32,344 bases of DNA from Planctomycetota bacterium. GTDB lineage: Bacteria > Planctomycetota > SZUA-567. A model generated the notes under the pieces. That model was not told where the DNA came from. It saw only the letters and a program-made list of their open reading frames with translations, and made no database searches. The stretch spans positions 1 to 32,344 of the forward strand of contig JAISYD010000171.1 of NCBI GenBank assembly GCA_031270145.1. Reading direction: 5' to 3'. Positions 7,744 through 15,392 of the stretch are shown here, one piece after another (positions within the stretch are counted from its first letter, which is position 1; every line of letters starts with the position of its first letter). Made by a program: the position numbers and the translations under genes.

Positions 7744-8425
7744 CGCCGGCGGCGGAAGGCGGGATCCCCTCCGGGCCTGGTTGGCCGTCCGCCTGGCCGG
7801 TGTATTCGGCGATCAACTCCGGCACATCGCGGGAATATTCGATTAGGCTCCAGTAGTTCACGCCCACGGTGAACAGCGCCAGCCAGAAAACTAGGGAGCG
7901 GAGCAGTTCCTCGCTCACGCCGGAGGCGGTTCCCTGCCAGTCCCGGATCAGGGTCAGCAGGAAAAAGGCGGCGGTAAGGAAGCTCTGGGAGAACATCTTG
8001 ATTTTGCCGGAGCGCTTGGCCGGCACGGCATTGCCCTTCAGGGCGGCATAGCGGCGGAATATGTGGATGGCGATTTCCCGGTACAGCACCAGCACGGGGA
8101 ACCACAGGCTGACCGAAGGGCCGAAGCGATCGCAGGCGGAAAGGCCGAACAGCAGGGTCATAAAAAAAGTGCTGTCCGCCACCGGATCCATGATCTTGCC
8201 GAAATTGGTCACCTCTCCCCTGGTCCGGGCCAACAGCCCGTCAAAGAGATCGGTGAGAAGCGCGACGGCCAGGACGGCGCAGGCGGCGGCGGTGATTTTC
8301 CAGGCGTCGGGGTTGTTCGCCGGATTTTCCAGACGTAGGAGCAGAAAAAGCATGATCGGCGCGAAAAAAAAACGCGACAGGGTCAGCGAGTTGGGCAGGT
8401 TGAATATGGGCCGGCGTTTCCGCAT
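7721..8425 (-). CDS. pgsA: CDP-diacylglycerol--glycerol-3-phosphate 3-phosphatidyltransferase (PgsA-like)
   Basis: A 234-residue integral membrane enzyme of the CDP-alcohol phosphatidyltransferase family. The full catalytic motif D-x2-DG-x2-AR-x8-G-x3-D-x3-D is present at residues 59-84 (DLFDGLLAR, then G, D80 and D84). The N-terminal NLPNSLTLSRFFFAPIMLFL is typical of PgsA, which makes phosphatidylglycerophosphate from CDP-diacylglycerol. Four or more hydrophobic segments span the protein. At 234 residues it is somewhat longer than the common 180-200 because of a hydrophilic C-terminal tail, which overlaps the DUF362 gene. A related phosphatidyltransferase (phosphatidylserine or inositol type) is possible, but the N-terminus favours PgsA. 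Confidence 0.85.
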   Translation of the reverse strand: MRKRRPIFNLPNSLTLSRFFFAPIMLFLLLRLENPANNPDAWKITAAACAVLAVALLTDLFDGLLARTRGEVTNFGKIMDPVADSTFFMTLLFGLSACDRFGPSVSLWFPVLVLYREIAIHIFRRYAALKGNAVPAKRSGKIKMFSQSFLTAAFFLLTLIRDWQGTASGVSEELLRSLVFWLALFTVGVNYWSLIEYSRDVPELIAEYTGQADGQPGPEGIPPSAAGDGSPGRG

Positions 8426-8624
8426 GGGTAAGCCTATCCTTGCAGCAGGTTGAACAAAAGCGACGATCCAAGCGCATAACCATACCAGATGCGGGAACGA
8501 TAGTCAACCGCCCGTCGCCTTCTGGCGGTCGGGCGCGTCGGAACTGAATTATTCCCACCCGGCGGCCGATATTCAATTTTGGAACCACGCCTGGAATCCG
8601 GGACGTCGTCCGGCGTTTTAATTT

Positions 8625-8654
8625 TTGGACAACGAGGGGCTTATCTGTTATAAT
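8625..8654 (+). promoter_or_regulatory. Sigma-70 promoter for the garR-like gene
   Basis: TTGGAC at 8625-8630 and a perfect TATAAT at 8649-8654 (18 bp spacer, or 17 bp if TGGACA at 8626-8631 is used) lie 69 bp before the ATG at 8723. The region 8426-8622 holds nothing else I can identify beyond the divergent pgsA leader. Confidence 0.65.
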
Positions 8655-8722
8655 CAGGGCGGCATCGGTGCGATTGCGCGCCGGGTTTGGATTGGGATAT
8701 TTTCGTACAGGAGAAAGGCGCT

Positions 8723-9610
8723 ATGAAAATCGGCTTCATCGGTCTTGGCATTATGGGAAAACCAATGGTCAGGAACCTCATCAAGGCTGGCCACGAGCTG
8801 GTGGTATTCGACGTGATCAAGGCCAACGTCGACATCTCGGTCAAGGATGGGGCCCGGGCCGCCGCCTCCGCCAAGGCGATCGCCCAGGAATGCACGACCA
8901 TCATCACCATGCTGCCGAACTCCCCCCACGTCAAGACCGTGGTCATGGGCGAAAACGGCATCCTGGAGGGCGCGAAGCCGGGGACCATCCTCATCGACAT
9001 GAGTTCCATCGCCCCCCTGGCCTCCCAGGAAGTCGAGAAAGCCTGCGCCGCCAAGGGCGTCAAGATGATCGACGCCCCGGTGTCCGGCGGCGAGCCCAAG
9101 GCCATTGACGGCACCATGTCCATCATGGTCGGCGGCGACAAGAAGGTTTTCGAGCAGGTCAGGGACGGCATCCTGCTGAAGATGGGCGGCTCCGCCGTGC
9201 ATTGCGGCGACATCGGCGCCGGCAATACCACTAAACTGGCGAATCAGGTGGTGGTCGCCGTGAACATCGCCGCCGTGGCCGAGGCCTTCACGCTAGCCAA
9301 GAAAGCGGGGGTCGATCCGCAACTCGTCCTGGACGCCATAAAGGGCGGCTTGGCCGGCTCCACGGTCATGAACGCCAAGGGCCCGATGATGATCGACTCG
9401 AACTTCAAGCCAGGCTTCAAAATCGATCTCCACATTAAGGATCTGGCTAACGCCCTGGACACCGGTCACGGCGTCGGCGCCCCGCTGCCCCTGACAGCCA
9501 TGCTGATGGAAATGATGCAGACTCTGCACGCCGACGGCGCGGGACAGGACGACCACAGCTCCCTCGCCAAGTACTACGCCAAGGTGTCGGGAACGAAAAT
9601 CGGCAAGTGA
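8723..9610 (+). CDS. garR: 2-hydroxy-3-oxopropionate (tartronate semialdehyde) reductase-like beta-hydroxyacid dehydrogenase
   Basis: A 295-residue NAD(P)-dependent enzyme of the 3-hydroxyisobutyrate dehydrogenase family. The Rossmann loop GFIGLGIMGKPMVRNL is at the very N-terminus. The substrate motif DAPVSGGEPKAIDGTMSIMV is near residues 118-137, and the catalytic-lysine region GAGNTTKLANQ is near 168. The wording of these motifs is closest to GarR/GlxR, which reduce tartronate semialdehyde to glycerate, but 3-hydroxyisobutyrate or succinic semialdehyde specificity cannot be excluded. The ATG at 8723 is chosen because AGGAG precedes it and it matches the usual family N-terminus; a TTG 12 codons upstream is unlikely. 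A strong hairpin follows the gene. Confidence 0.88.
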   Translation: MKIGFIGLGIMGKPMVRNLIKAGHELVVFDVIKANVDISVKDGARAAASAKAIAQECTTIITMLPNSPHVKTVVMGENGILEGAKPGTILIDMSSIAPLASQEVEKACAAKGVKMIDAPVSGGEPKAIDGTMSIMVGGDKKVFEQVRDGILLKMGGSAVHCGDIGAGNTTKLANQVVVAVNIAAVAEAFTLAKKAGVDPQLVLDAIKGGLAGSTVMNAKGPMMIDSNFKPGFKIDLHIKDLANALDTGHGVGAPLPLTAMLMEMMQTLHADGAGQDDHSSLAKYYAKVSGTKIGK

Positions 9611-9620
9611 TCTTCCTTCC

Positions 9621-9653
9621 GGGGCCGCTCCGCGGTCGGCGCGGAGCGGCCCC
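9621..9653 (+). other. Strong GC-rich stem-loop between garR and the Sel1 gene
   Basis: Bases 9621-9633 and 9641-9653 are perfect reverse complements (13 bp, 14 with the next pair) around a short loop. There is no U-run after it, so it is not a classical intrinsic terminator. It lies 11 bp after the garR stop and 26 bp before the Sel1 start, where it may attenuate read-through or protect the upstream mRNA end. Confidence 0.6.
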
Positions 9654-9678
9654 GGGCACGCGCAGACAGGACAAAACC

Positions 9679-10590
9679 ATGCAGACGTTTCGGCGGAGTC
9701 TCCTCGCGGCCCTCGCCCTGGCCGCCCTTCTTCCCCTGCCGGCCGGCGCGGGCGAAACCCGCCCCGCAGCTCCGGCGGCGCCCCAAGCCGCCAGCGTCCC
9801 CCAGAACCTGAGTCCGACGGAAGCCTTCAAACTCATATCGGACGAGGCCGCCAAGGGCGTTGCCAACGCCATGCTGACCCTAGGCCTCATGTACGAGCGC
9901 GGCGTCGGCACGCCCAGGAATTTCATTGAGGCCTTCAAGTGGTATCGGAAAGCCGCCGAAGCCGGACTCGCCGAGGGTTATTACAACACCGGCGTCTGCT
10001 ACGAAATCGGCATGGGCAACTCCGGCAGCCCCGAGGACGCCTTCGCCAATTTCGAGAAATCGGCCGAACTTAAACTGCCGCAGGGTCTATACAAGCTGGC
10101 CTCGCTCTATTTTCTCGGCTTCGGCGTCACCAAGAACGAAAGCTGGGGGGTGGAGCTCCTGAAACGGGCCGCCGCCGCCGACCACATGGTGGCGGCCAAC
10201 GATCTCGGGGTCATCTATTTCGCCGGCGACTTCGGTCAGGCCAAGGATATCGGCCAAGCCTTCGCCATGTTCAACCGTTCCGCCCAACTGGGAAACGCCG
10301 AAGCGATGAAGAATCTGGCCGTTTTTTACCGGGACGGCCTGGGAGACAAAGCCGTCGATCCGGCGCAGGAATTCAAATGGTATTCCCTGGCCAGCCGGGC
10401 CGGCTATCCGCCCGCGGCGCTAAGCCAGGTGATTGAGGAACTGCGAACCAAGCTCGGCCCCGAGCGCGCCAAGGCGGTCGACGCCGAGGTGGAAGCCTGG
10501 ATAAACGATTTCAAGGCGAGGCAACAACCGCCGGCCCAGCCGCAAGCCCAAACCCAACCCCAGACCAAACCGCAAATCGGCGGCAAATAA
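9679..10590 (+). CDS. Secreted Sel1-repeat protein
   Basis: A 303-residue protein with an N-terminal signal peptide (RR, hydrophobic core, cleavage after PAGAG) and five consecutive Sel1-like TPR repeats of about 36 residues (about residues 55-255). Repeat hallmarks include LGLMYERGVGTPRNFIEAF, KWYRKAAEAG, LYKLASLYFLGFGV, NDLGVIYFAG and KWYSLASRAGYPPA. The C-terminal tail is a Pro/Gln-rich disordered stretch. Such repeats are protein-interaction scaffolds, often periplasmic or secreted, and are found among host-interaction proteins. The start at 9679 follows AGGA and gives a clean signal peptide. It is convergent with the last T3SS gene. It could be an unrelated periplasmic protein; nothing in the sequence shows T3SS export, and a Sec signal argues against it. 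Confidence 0.85.
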   Translation: MQTFRRSLLAALALAALLPLPAGAGETRPAAPAAPQAASVPQNLSPTEAFKLISDEAAKGVANAMLTLGLMYERGVGTPRNFIEAFKWYRKAAEAGLAEGYYNTGVCYEIGMGNSGSPEDAFANFEKSAELKLPQGLYKLASLYFLGFGVTKNESWGVELLKRAAAADHMVAANDLGVIYFAGDFGQAKDIGQAFAMFNRSAQLGNAEAMKNLAVFYRDGLGDKAVDPAQEFKWYSLASRAGYPPAALSQVIEELRTKLGPERAKAVDAEVEAWINDFKARQQPPAQPQAQTQPQTKPQIGGK

Positions 10591-10699
10591 CGCCGGCCGG
10601 CCAGTCATATGGCGATGGGGGAGGCCGCGGCGCGACGGGCGGTTTGAGGCCGGGAGTATGGAAGGCGGTCGGCAATCCATTTCCCCCGCCGCCCCGCCC

Positions 10700-11017
10700 T
10701 CAGGCAAACTTCCTGATCCTGAGCTTTTTCGCCGATCCGGCAGGCGCCTTCAGCTTAGCCATTTGCAAGGCTTCCTCGATATCCAGCGAGGTTTGCCGCT
10801 CAAAGGCCTCCTGCTCCTCCCGGGCCTTCTTCTTGTCCTCGGGGGAGAGGGAATTGAAAAAGCGCTCGGCCACCGTGTCGTCCAGCCCGTTATCGATTTT
10901 CCATTGCTTAAGGACTTGGCTCATCCGGTTCGCTTCATCCCGGAAACGCTCCGTGGCCGCCAGAATATTCCGGGCTTCCTCGGCGGTCGCGTCCAATTCC
11001 TTATCCAGATCACCCAC
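10700..11017 (-). CDS. LcrG/PcrG-like T3SS regulator (needle-tip chaperone candidate)
   Basis: A 105-residue, highly charged, all-helical protein read from a GTG start with AGGAG nine bases upstream, 28 bp after sctV. The middle segment (VLKQWKIDNGLDDTVAERFF, then SLSPEDKKKAREEQEAFERQ) resembles the corresponding stretch of Yersinia LcrG, and the tail is Lys/Arg-rich. LcrG/PcrG bind the needle-tip protein LcrV/PcrV and block secretion from the cytoplasm. Its position just after sctV corresponds to the Yersinia lcrD-lcrR-lcrG-lcrV order. Similarity is weak and judged by eye; it could be another coiled-coil T3SS accessory protein. No tip-protein gene follows. Confidence 0.5.
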   Translation of the reverse strand: MGDLDKELDATAEEARNILAATERFRDEANRMSQVLKQWKIDNGLDDTVAERFFNSLSPEDKKKAREEQEAFERQTSLDIEEALQMAKLKAPAGSAKKLRIRKFA

Positions 11018-11045
11018 CCGAATCTCCTTTCATGAAGCGCCGCAA

Positions 11046-13139
11046 TCACATGCCTATCTTCCCGAGCGGCTGCACGGTTATCTCCGGCGTCAGCTCCTGA
11101 TAGGACAGCACCATCAAATCCGGCAGATCGCCGTCGACAAGTTTACGCACAAAGCGCCGGATGTCCATGGAGGCCAGGATCACCGGCCGGTTGGCGAATT
11201 GATCCAGGTCGCCGACCTCTTTTTTAACATTATGCAGGAACTGCGCCGACACCTGGGGCGGTAGCGCCAAAAAGCTGCCGGACGAGGTCTGGCGAATCGC
11301 CGCGCGTATCTGCTCCTCGGCATCGGGCTGGAGAAGATAGGCCGGCAGACGGTTGTTGTCGCTGGCGTAATGGTAGCTGATCTGGCGCCGCAGCGAGCCC
11401 CGGACATACTCGGTCAGCAGCAGAGAGTCCTTTTCCTTGGGGCCCCATTCGATGAAGGCCTCCAGCACGGCGCGGAAATTACGGATGGAGACGTCCTCCG
11501 ACACCAGCCGCTGGAAAATATCCGCCATTTTCTGCAGAGGCAGCAGCCGCTGGGCCTCCTTGACCAATTCCGGGAACTTGGCTTCCATCTGGGTCAGCAG
11601 GTGGCGGGTCTCCTGGATGCCGATGAAATTGGCGGCGTGGCGCTTCAGCACGAAGGACAGATGGTAGGAGATGATCCGGGCCGGATCAAACCAGGACACC
11701 CCCAACCGATCCAGTTCGCCGGTCCGCGACTCATCAACCCACAGGGTGGGCAGGCCGGGCAGGAAGGCCTTGTCCTCGGAGAAGGCGACGCCAAGGACCC
11801 GCAGATGCTCCGCTTTTTCCCGGACCAGGACCGAGCCAGCCTTTAGCCAGCCCCGCGTAACCGGAACCTCGTCCAAACGGATGACGTAGTTCCCGGCAGG
11901 CATGTTGTCGACGTAGCGCAGATTGATGCCTGGGAAGGGTACGCCCAGATCGAAATAAAGGGCGCGCCGCAAGCGGATGACCTCGTCGTTCAGGATTTCG
12001 GTGTCGATGCGCGCCCGGATGTCGGCCGCTAGATCCACCAACACCGGAACACTAAGGGAGAACGACTCCAGTTCCCGGGGCTTGCCCCCCGGCTTCTCCT
12101 TCCCCTTTTCGGCGGCTGGCGCCATGGTCTCGGCCAGCCGATCCTCCAATTCGGCCCCGGGCGGGGCCGCGCCGATGTGGCGCAGGCCGTAGCCGATCAG
12201 GAGCATCAGGCCGCCCAGCAAAAACAACTGCGGCTTGGGAAAGCCGGGGATCATGGCGAAGAGGAAGATGATCACGCCGCCGATCATGATGGCCTTGGGT
12301 CTGGCCAGGAACTGCTTGCTCATGTCGCTGCCGAGATCGGTGGAATCGGTGCTGGAGACCCGGGTGACGATGATGCCGGCGGTGATGGCGATGAGGATGC
12401 CCGGGATTTGACTGACCAGGCCGTCGCCGATGGTGAGAACCGAATACTTGGTCAAGGACTCGCCGGCGGTCATGCCCTTTTGCAGGACGCCGATCGACAC
12501 GCCGCCGACGATGTTCAGGCCGGTGATGATCAGGCCGGCGATGGAGTCGCCCTTGACGAACTTCATGGCCCCGTCCATGGCGCCGTAAAGCTGACTCTCC
12601 TTTTGCACCAGCTCGCGCCGGGCCCGCGCCTCCTCCATGGAGAGGGTCCCGGCCCGCATGTCGGCGTCGATGGACATCTGCTTGCCCGGCATGGCGTCCA
12701 GGGTGAAGCGGGCGCCAACCTCGGACACCCGCTCGGCGCCCTTGGAGATGACCAGGAACTGCACGATGGTTATGATCAGGAAGATGACGCCGCCGACGAT
12801 GAGGTTGCCGCCAACCACGAACTTGCCGAAGGTGTCGATGATTTCGCCGGCATTGGCGTGAAGCAGGATGAGGCGGGTGGTGGTGATGTTCAGGGACATG
12901 CGGAACAGGGTGGTGAACAGCAGGACCGACGGGAAAACCGAAAAGGCCAGCGCCCCCGGGATGTACATTGATATCATCATGATGGTGACGGAGAGGGCCA
13001 GGTTGACGCCGATCAGGAGATCGACGATCGGGGTCGGCAGCGGCACGATCATCAGGGCGATGATGAAGATCAGGAGTGCCACCAGGATGATGTCGCCGAA
13101 GCGGTTGAGGGAGTCGATGAGCCGATTCAGTCTACCCAT
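11046..13139 (-). CDS. sctV: T3SS export gate protein SctV (LcrD/FlhA family)
   Basis: A 697-residue major export apparatus protein. The N-terminal ~310 residues hold about eight transmembrane segments. The FHIPEP-family loop is present (DAMPGKQMSIDADMRAGTLS, then EARARRELVQKESQLYGAMD), where charged residues take part in proton-driven export. A cytoplasmic linker (about 330-360) leads to a C-terminal domain (about 365-697) that forms the nonameric ring receiving chaperone-substrate complexes. Length matches YscV/LcrD (about 700). It is the penultimate gene of the block, preceded by sctY with a 15 bp gap. The sctW-sycN-sctX-sctY-sctV order and the extended C-domain favour a non-flagellar SctV over flagellar FlhA. 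Confidence 0.96.
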   Translation of the reverse strand: MGRLNRLIDSLNRFGDIILVALLIFIIALMIVPLPTPIVDLLIGVNLALSVTIMMISMYIPGALAFSVFPSVLLFTTLFRMSLNITTTRLILLHANAGEIIDTFGKFVVGGNLIVGGVIFLIITIVQFLVISKGAERVSEVGARFTLDAMPGKQMSIDADMRAGTLSMEEARARRELVQKESQLYGAMDGAMKFVKGDSIAGLIITGLNIVGGVSIGVLQKGMTAGESLTKYSVLTIGDGLVSQIPGILIAITAGIIVTRVSSTDSTDLGSDMSKQFLARPKAIMIGGVIIFLFAMIPGFPKPQLFLLGGLMLLIGYGLRHIGAAPPGAELEDRLAETMAPAAEKGKEKPGGKPRELESFSLSVPVLVDLAADIRARIDTEILNDEVIRLRRALYFDLGVPFPGINLRYVDNMPAGNYVIRLDEVPVTRGWLKAGSVLVREKAEHLRVLGVAFSEDKAFLPGLPTLWVDESRTGELDRLGVSWFDPARIISYHLSFVLKRHAANFIGIQETRHLLTQMEAKFPELVKEAQRLLPLQKMADIFQRLVSEDVSIRNFRAVLEAFIEWGPKEKDSLLLTEYVRGSLRRQISYHYASDNNRLPAYLLQPDAEEQIRAAIRQTSSGSFLALPPQVSAQFLHNVKKEVGDLDQFANRPVILASMDIRRFVRKLVDGDLPDLMVLSYQELTPEITVQPLGKIGM

Positions 13140-13154
13140 TGCGGATAAGTTTCC

Positions 13155-13505
13155 TTATGCCTGCCCGCGAACCTGCGCGTCCGCCAGGGTTTTCGCGTAT
13201 TCCTCCACCGTGGCCCGACACTCGTCCAGGCGCCCGCATCCCCACAGGGAATGCGCATGGAAAAAGATGGCCGGGATCCTCTCGGCACCCTTCTCCTCCG
13301 CCGCCAGCCGCCTCGCCAACAGCTCGGCCTCCTCGTACTCGCCCAGGCGCAACAGCGAATGCACCAAGCCCCGCCGGGCCTGGACATCATCCGGCGAGAC
13401 GGCCAGGATGCCCCGGAGCAGCCCGCTAGCCTCGGCGAACCTGCCGGCCCACGCCAGCGAATGCGCCAGGAGGCGCATGGCGTCCAGTTCGCGCTCGTTC
13501 ATCAT
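13155..13505 (-). CDS. sctY: YscY-like TPR chaperone of SctX
   Basis: A protein of about 116 residues made of TPR helices: LLAHSLAWAGRFAEASGLLRG, then ARRGLVHSLLRLGEYEEAE and FFHAHSLWGCGRLDECRATV. YscY is a 114-residue TPR chaperone that binds YscX and the SctV cytoplasmic ring. The gene lies between the YscX-like gene and sctV, exactly as in Yersinia. The start at 13505 (two Met in tandem, AAGG upstream) is chosen because it directly follows the sctX stop; the frame stays open to 13544 inside sctX. Identification is from position, length and TPR pattern. Confidence 0.7.
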   Translation of the reverse strand: MMNERELDAMRLLAHSLAWAGRFAEASGLLRGILAVSPDDVQARRGLVHSLLRLGEYEEAELLARRLAAEEKGAERIPAIFFHAHSLWGCGRLDECRATVEEYAKTLADAQVRGQA

Positions 13506-13507
13506 GC

Positions 13508-13909
13508 TCAGACCTTCAGGATCAGGTTGCGGAGCATTTCGCACAACTCCCGGTCGGCCAGCACACCGGCCAATTCCGCCGCCGCCCGGCCCAGAGGGCC
13601 GTCCGGTCCCTCGCCCTTTTCCCTGGCCTCGGCGACCATGGCGTCGGCCGCCGCCCCCAGGCTTTCAAAAAACACGTCCGCCGACAAGAGTTCCCGGCGT
13701 TGCGGCACAGGGGAAAGATAACCGGAGAAACGCTCCAGGATGGATGAATCGGTCAGTTTGCCGTATATCAACTCCGTCGCCTGCTCCAGCGCCGATTCGG
13801 GGATGATTTTCCGGGAAGCCGGCAGGTTGATCCGCCCGATTTCCTGATCGCCGTCCCGGAGACGGGTCACGCCCAATCCGGGATCGAAACCGCCGCCGAT
13901 TTTCGCCAT
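13508..13909 (-). CDS. sctX: YscX-like early T3SS substrate/export component
   Basis: A 133-residue protein of the YscX family, found only in Ysc-type injectisomes and needed there for needle assembly. Family resemblance is best at the C-terminus, where LCEMLRNLILKV parallels the end of Yersinia YscX (LLQIILNLLHKV). The middle SGYLSPVPQRREL recalls the SPGYTFHGLHRAQDYRREL region. The start ATG lies 2 bp after the stop of the chaperone gene upstream. The gene is directly followed by its likely chaperone SctY. Together with SctY it points to the Ysc lineage rather than the Inv/Mxi or Hrp1 lineages. Confidence 0.7.
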   Translation of the reverse strand: MAKIGGGFDPGLGVTRLRDGDQEIGRINLPASRKIIPESALEQATELIYGKLTDSSILERFSGYLSPVPQRRELLSADVFFESLGAAADAMVAEAREKGEGPDGPLGRAAAELAGVLADRELCEMLRNLILKV

Positions 13910-13911
13910 TT

Positions 13912-14292
13912 TTAGCCCGCCTGTTCAATCTGATTTAGAAGATTCGCCAAATACGGCAACAGCCGCTCCAGGGTTGGGACATCCGCCTCGCCCAGCGGAA
14001 GGCGCGCCGTCAGGGCCAGGTCCTCCGAACCCCTAGCCCCGGCGTGGATGTCCCAGGCGTGGTTCTCGCGCCAATGGCACAGGGAAAGCGCAGTCCGGGC
14101 GGCGTTTTTCGCACGCGGCGGCCAGGGCCGGATCAGGGTGACCAGGAGATCGTCCCCAAGCGCTTCCAACTGCAGGCGGCCCAGCCGCTCAATCCGCAAA
14201 TCCACCACCCCGCCAGGCCCGGGGGCCAAGCCCGCGATGCCCAACCGGTGGCCGAAACCGTCCACGACATCGGCGAAGACGTCAGCCATCAT
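13912..14292 (-). CDS. SycN/CesT-like T3SS class I chaperone
   Basis: A 126-residue protein with the alpha/beta layout of CesT-fold chaperones: an N-terminal helix (VFADVVDGFGHRLGIAGLAP), strands in RLGRLQLEALGDDLLVTLIR and ALSLCHWRENHAWDIHAGAR, and a C-terminal helix ending in LLPYLANLLNQIEQ. In Yersinia the gene between yopN/tyeA and yscX is sycN, whose product helps hold the gatekeeper YopN. Here the gene occupies the same place, overlapping the sctW stop by 4 bp (ATGATG region at 14289-14292). Length matches SycN (123). Its YscB partner, if needed, is not seen. Confidence 0.65.
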   Translation of the reverse strand: MMADVFADVVDGFGHRLGIAGLAPGPGGVVDLRIERLGRLQLEALGDDLLVTLIRPWPPRAKNAARTALSLCHWRENHAWDIHAGARGSEDLALTARLPLGEADVPTLERLLPYLANLLNQIEQAG

Positions 14293-15392
14293 CCCTCCTC
14301 CGCCAAGGAATCCTCCAGTTCGATGGCGGCGTCGAGCATTTTCTGCCCCGCCGCCAAAAGGCGCTGCCGCGCCTCTTCATCCTGGAAAAGTTTAGCCGGC
14401 AACTGGTGCGCCAAATTATGGGCCAGAGTCAGAGCTCGGACATCATAGACGGCGTCCTTGCCGCCCTCCAGCCCCAATACGCCTTTCAGGCTGTCAAGCA
14501 TGACCAGGCGCTCGTTCTTGGCCTTGCAGAACAGTTTCAGGACATTGACGCCGGCCAGGGAAAGCGGCGGTTTGCCTCCGGCGTCCCTAAGTTTCGCGAT
14601 GTCGGCGTCGAATTCGCGGGTGAAATTGGCCAGCGCCCGCAATTGGTAGAGATCGTTGTTCATCGACTCCAGCTCGCGCTTGTCGATGGAGGAATTGGCG
14701 GCCGAAAGATCGGCCCCCACCGCCCGCCGCAGGAAATCCGCCGTTTCGGCGAAATCCATCTCCCCGGAGCGGTTGATGATGCTTTCCAGCATGGCCGAGA
14801 CGTCGCCGTGCCCCAGAATGGTCCGGCGGTAGCAGTCGCGCCCGGCGTCCGGCCCGCCCACGGCGCTGGCGTCCACCCCCTCCAGGTTGTAGCCGGCCTG
14901 GATCTCGACCGCCGCCTCGCTTTCGAGTTTTTCCCTTTCCCTGGCGGCCAGGGAGGCGAGCGACGGCTCGTCGGCCAGTTGTTCCTCCAGCCAGGCCAGG
15001 GCGGCGTGGCGTTCGGCAGGATCGGAGAAGGATTCGACGGCCCGCCGGAAGGCGTCAGGGTTGCCCATCGCCTCCTTGACCTCGGACAGCAGCTTGTTCA
15101 GGCGCCCGGCCAGGCGCTCCCGCATGTCCTGTACCGCCTCCGACGGCGGAATCACCACAGTGAGGCGCCGCTCCTTTTCCGGCTTTTTGCGCTCGGAAAC
15201 ATCCTTCTCCACCCTCTCGCTGGCGGCGAAGCTCATCTCCTCGGCCGCGTCGGCGAGCAGGCTAGCCGGATCATCGGAGAGGGTGACGGCCAAGCCGTTC
15301 CATTCACCCTTGACGGCCCCGGCGCCTGTCGCTTCCGCCGGGCGGAAGCCGCCCGGAGTGGCGGCGCCGAGACCGGAAACATTGAAAGTCAT
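14289..15392 (-). CDS. sctW: T3SS gatekeeper SctW (YopN-TyeA fusion)
   Basis: A 367-residue gatekeeper protein that controls the switch from translocator to effector export. The N-terminal ~80 residues are polar and low complexity, as expected for the secretion and chaperone-binding region. Residues about 85-270 form a HrpJ/InvE-type helical domain. The last ~100 residues (from about KRELESMNNDLYQLRAL) correspond to TyeA, including LKLFCKAKNERLVMLDSLKG. In Yersinia, YopN and TyeA are separate genes; here they are one frame, as in CopN, MxiC and InvE. The ATG overlaps the sctU stop by 4 bp, and the stop overlaps the chaperone gene. Confidence 0.88.
   Translation of the reverse strand: MTFNVSGLGAATPGGFRPAEATGAGAVKGEWNGLAVTLSDDPASLLADAAEEMSFAASERVEKDVSERKKPEKERRLTVVIPPSEAVQDMRERLAGRLNKLLSEVKEAMGNPDAFRRAVESFSDPAERHAALAWLEEQLADEPSLASLAAREREKLESEAAVEIQAGYNLEGVDASAVGGPDAGRDCYRRTILGHGDVSAMLESIINRSGEMDFAETADFLRRAVGADLSAANSSIDKRELESMNNDLYQLRALANFTREFDADIAKLRDAGGKPPLSLAGVNVLKLFCKAKNERLVMLDSLKGVLGLEGGKDAVYDVRALTLAHNLAHQLPAKLFQDEEARQRLLAAGQKMLDAAIELEDSLAEEG

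Noticed and set aside
9679..10590. The Sel1-repeat protein as a T3SS effector or translocon part
   Set aside because: It has a clear Sec signal peptide, its own strand and no chaperone gene; closeness to the T3SS alone is not enough.
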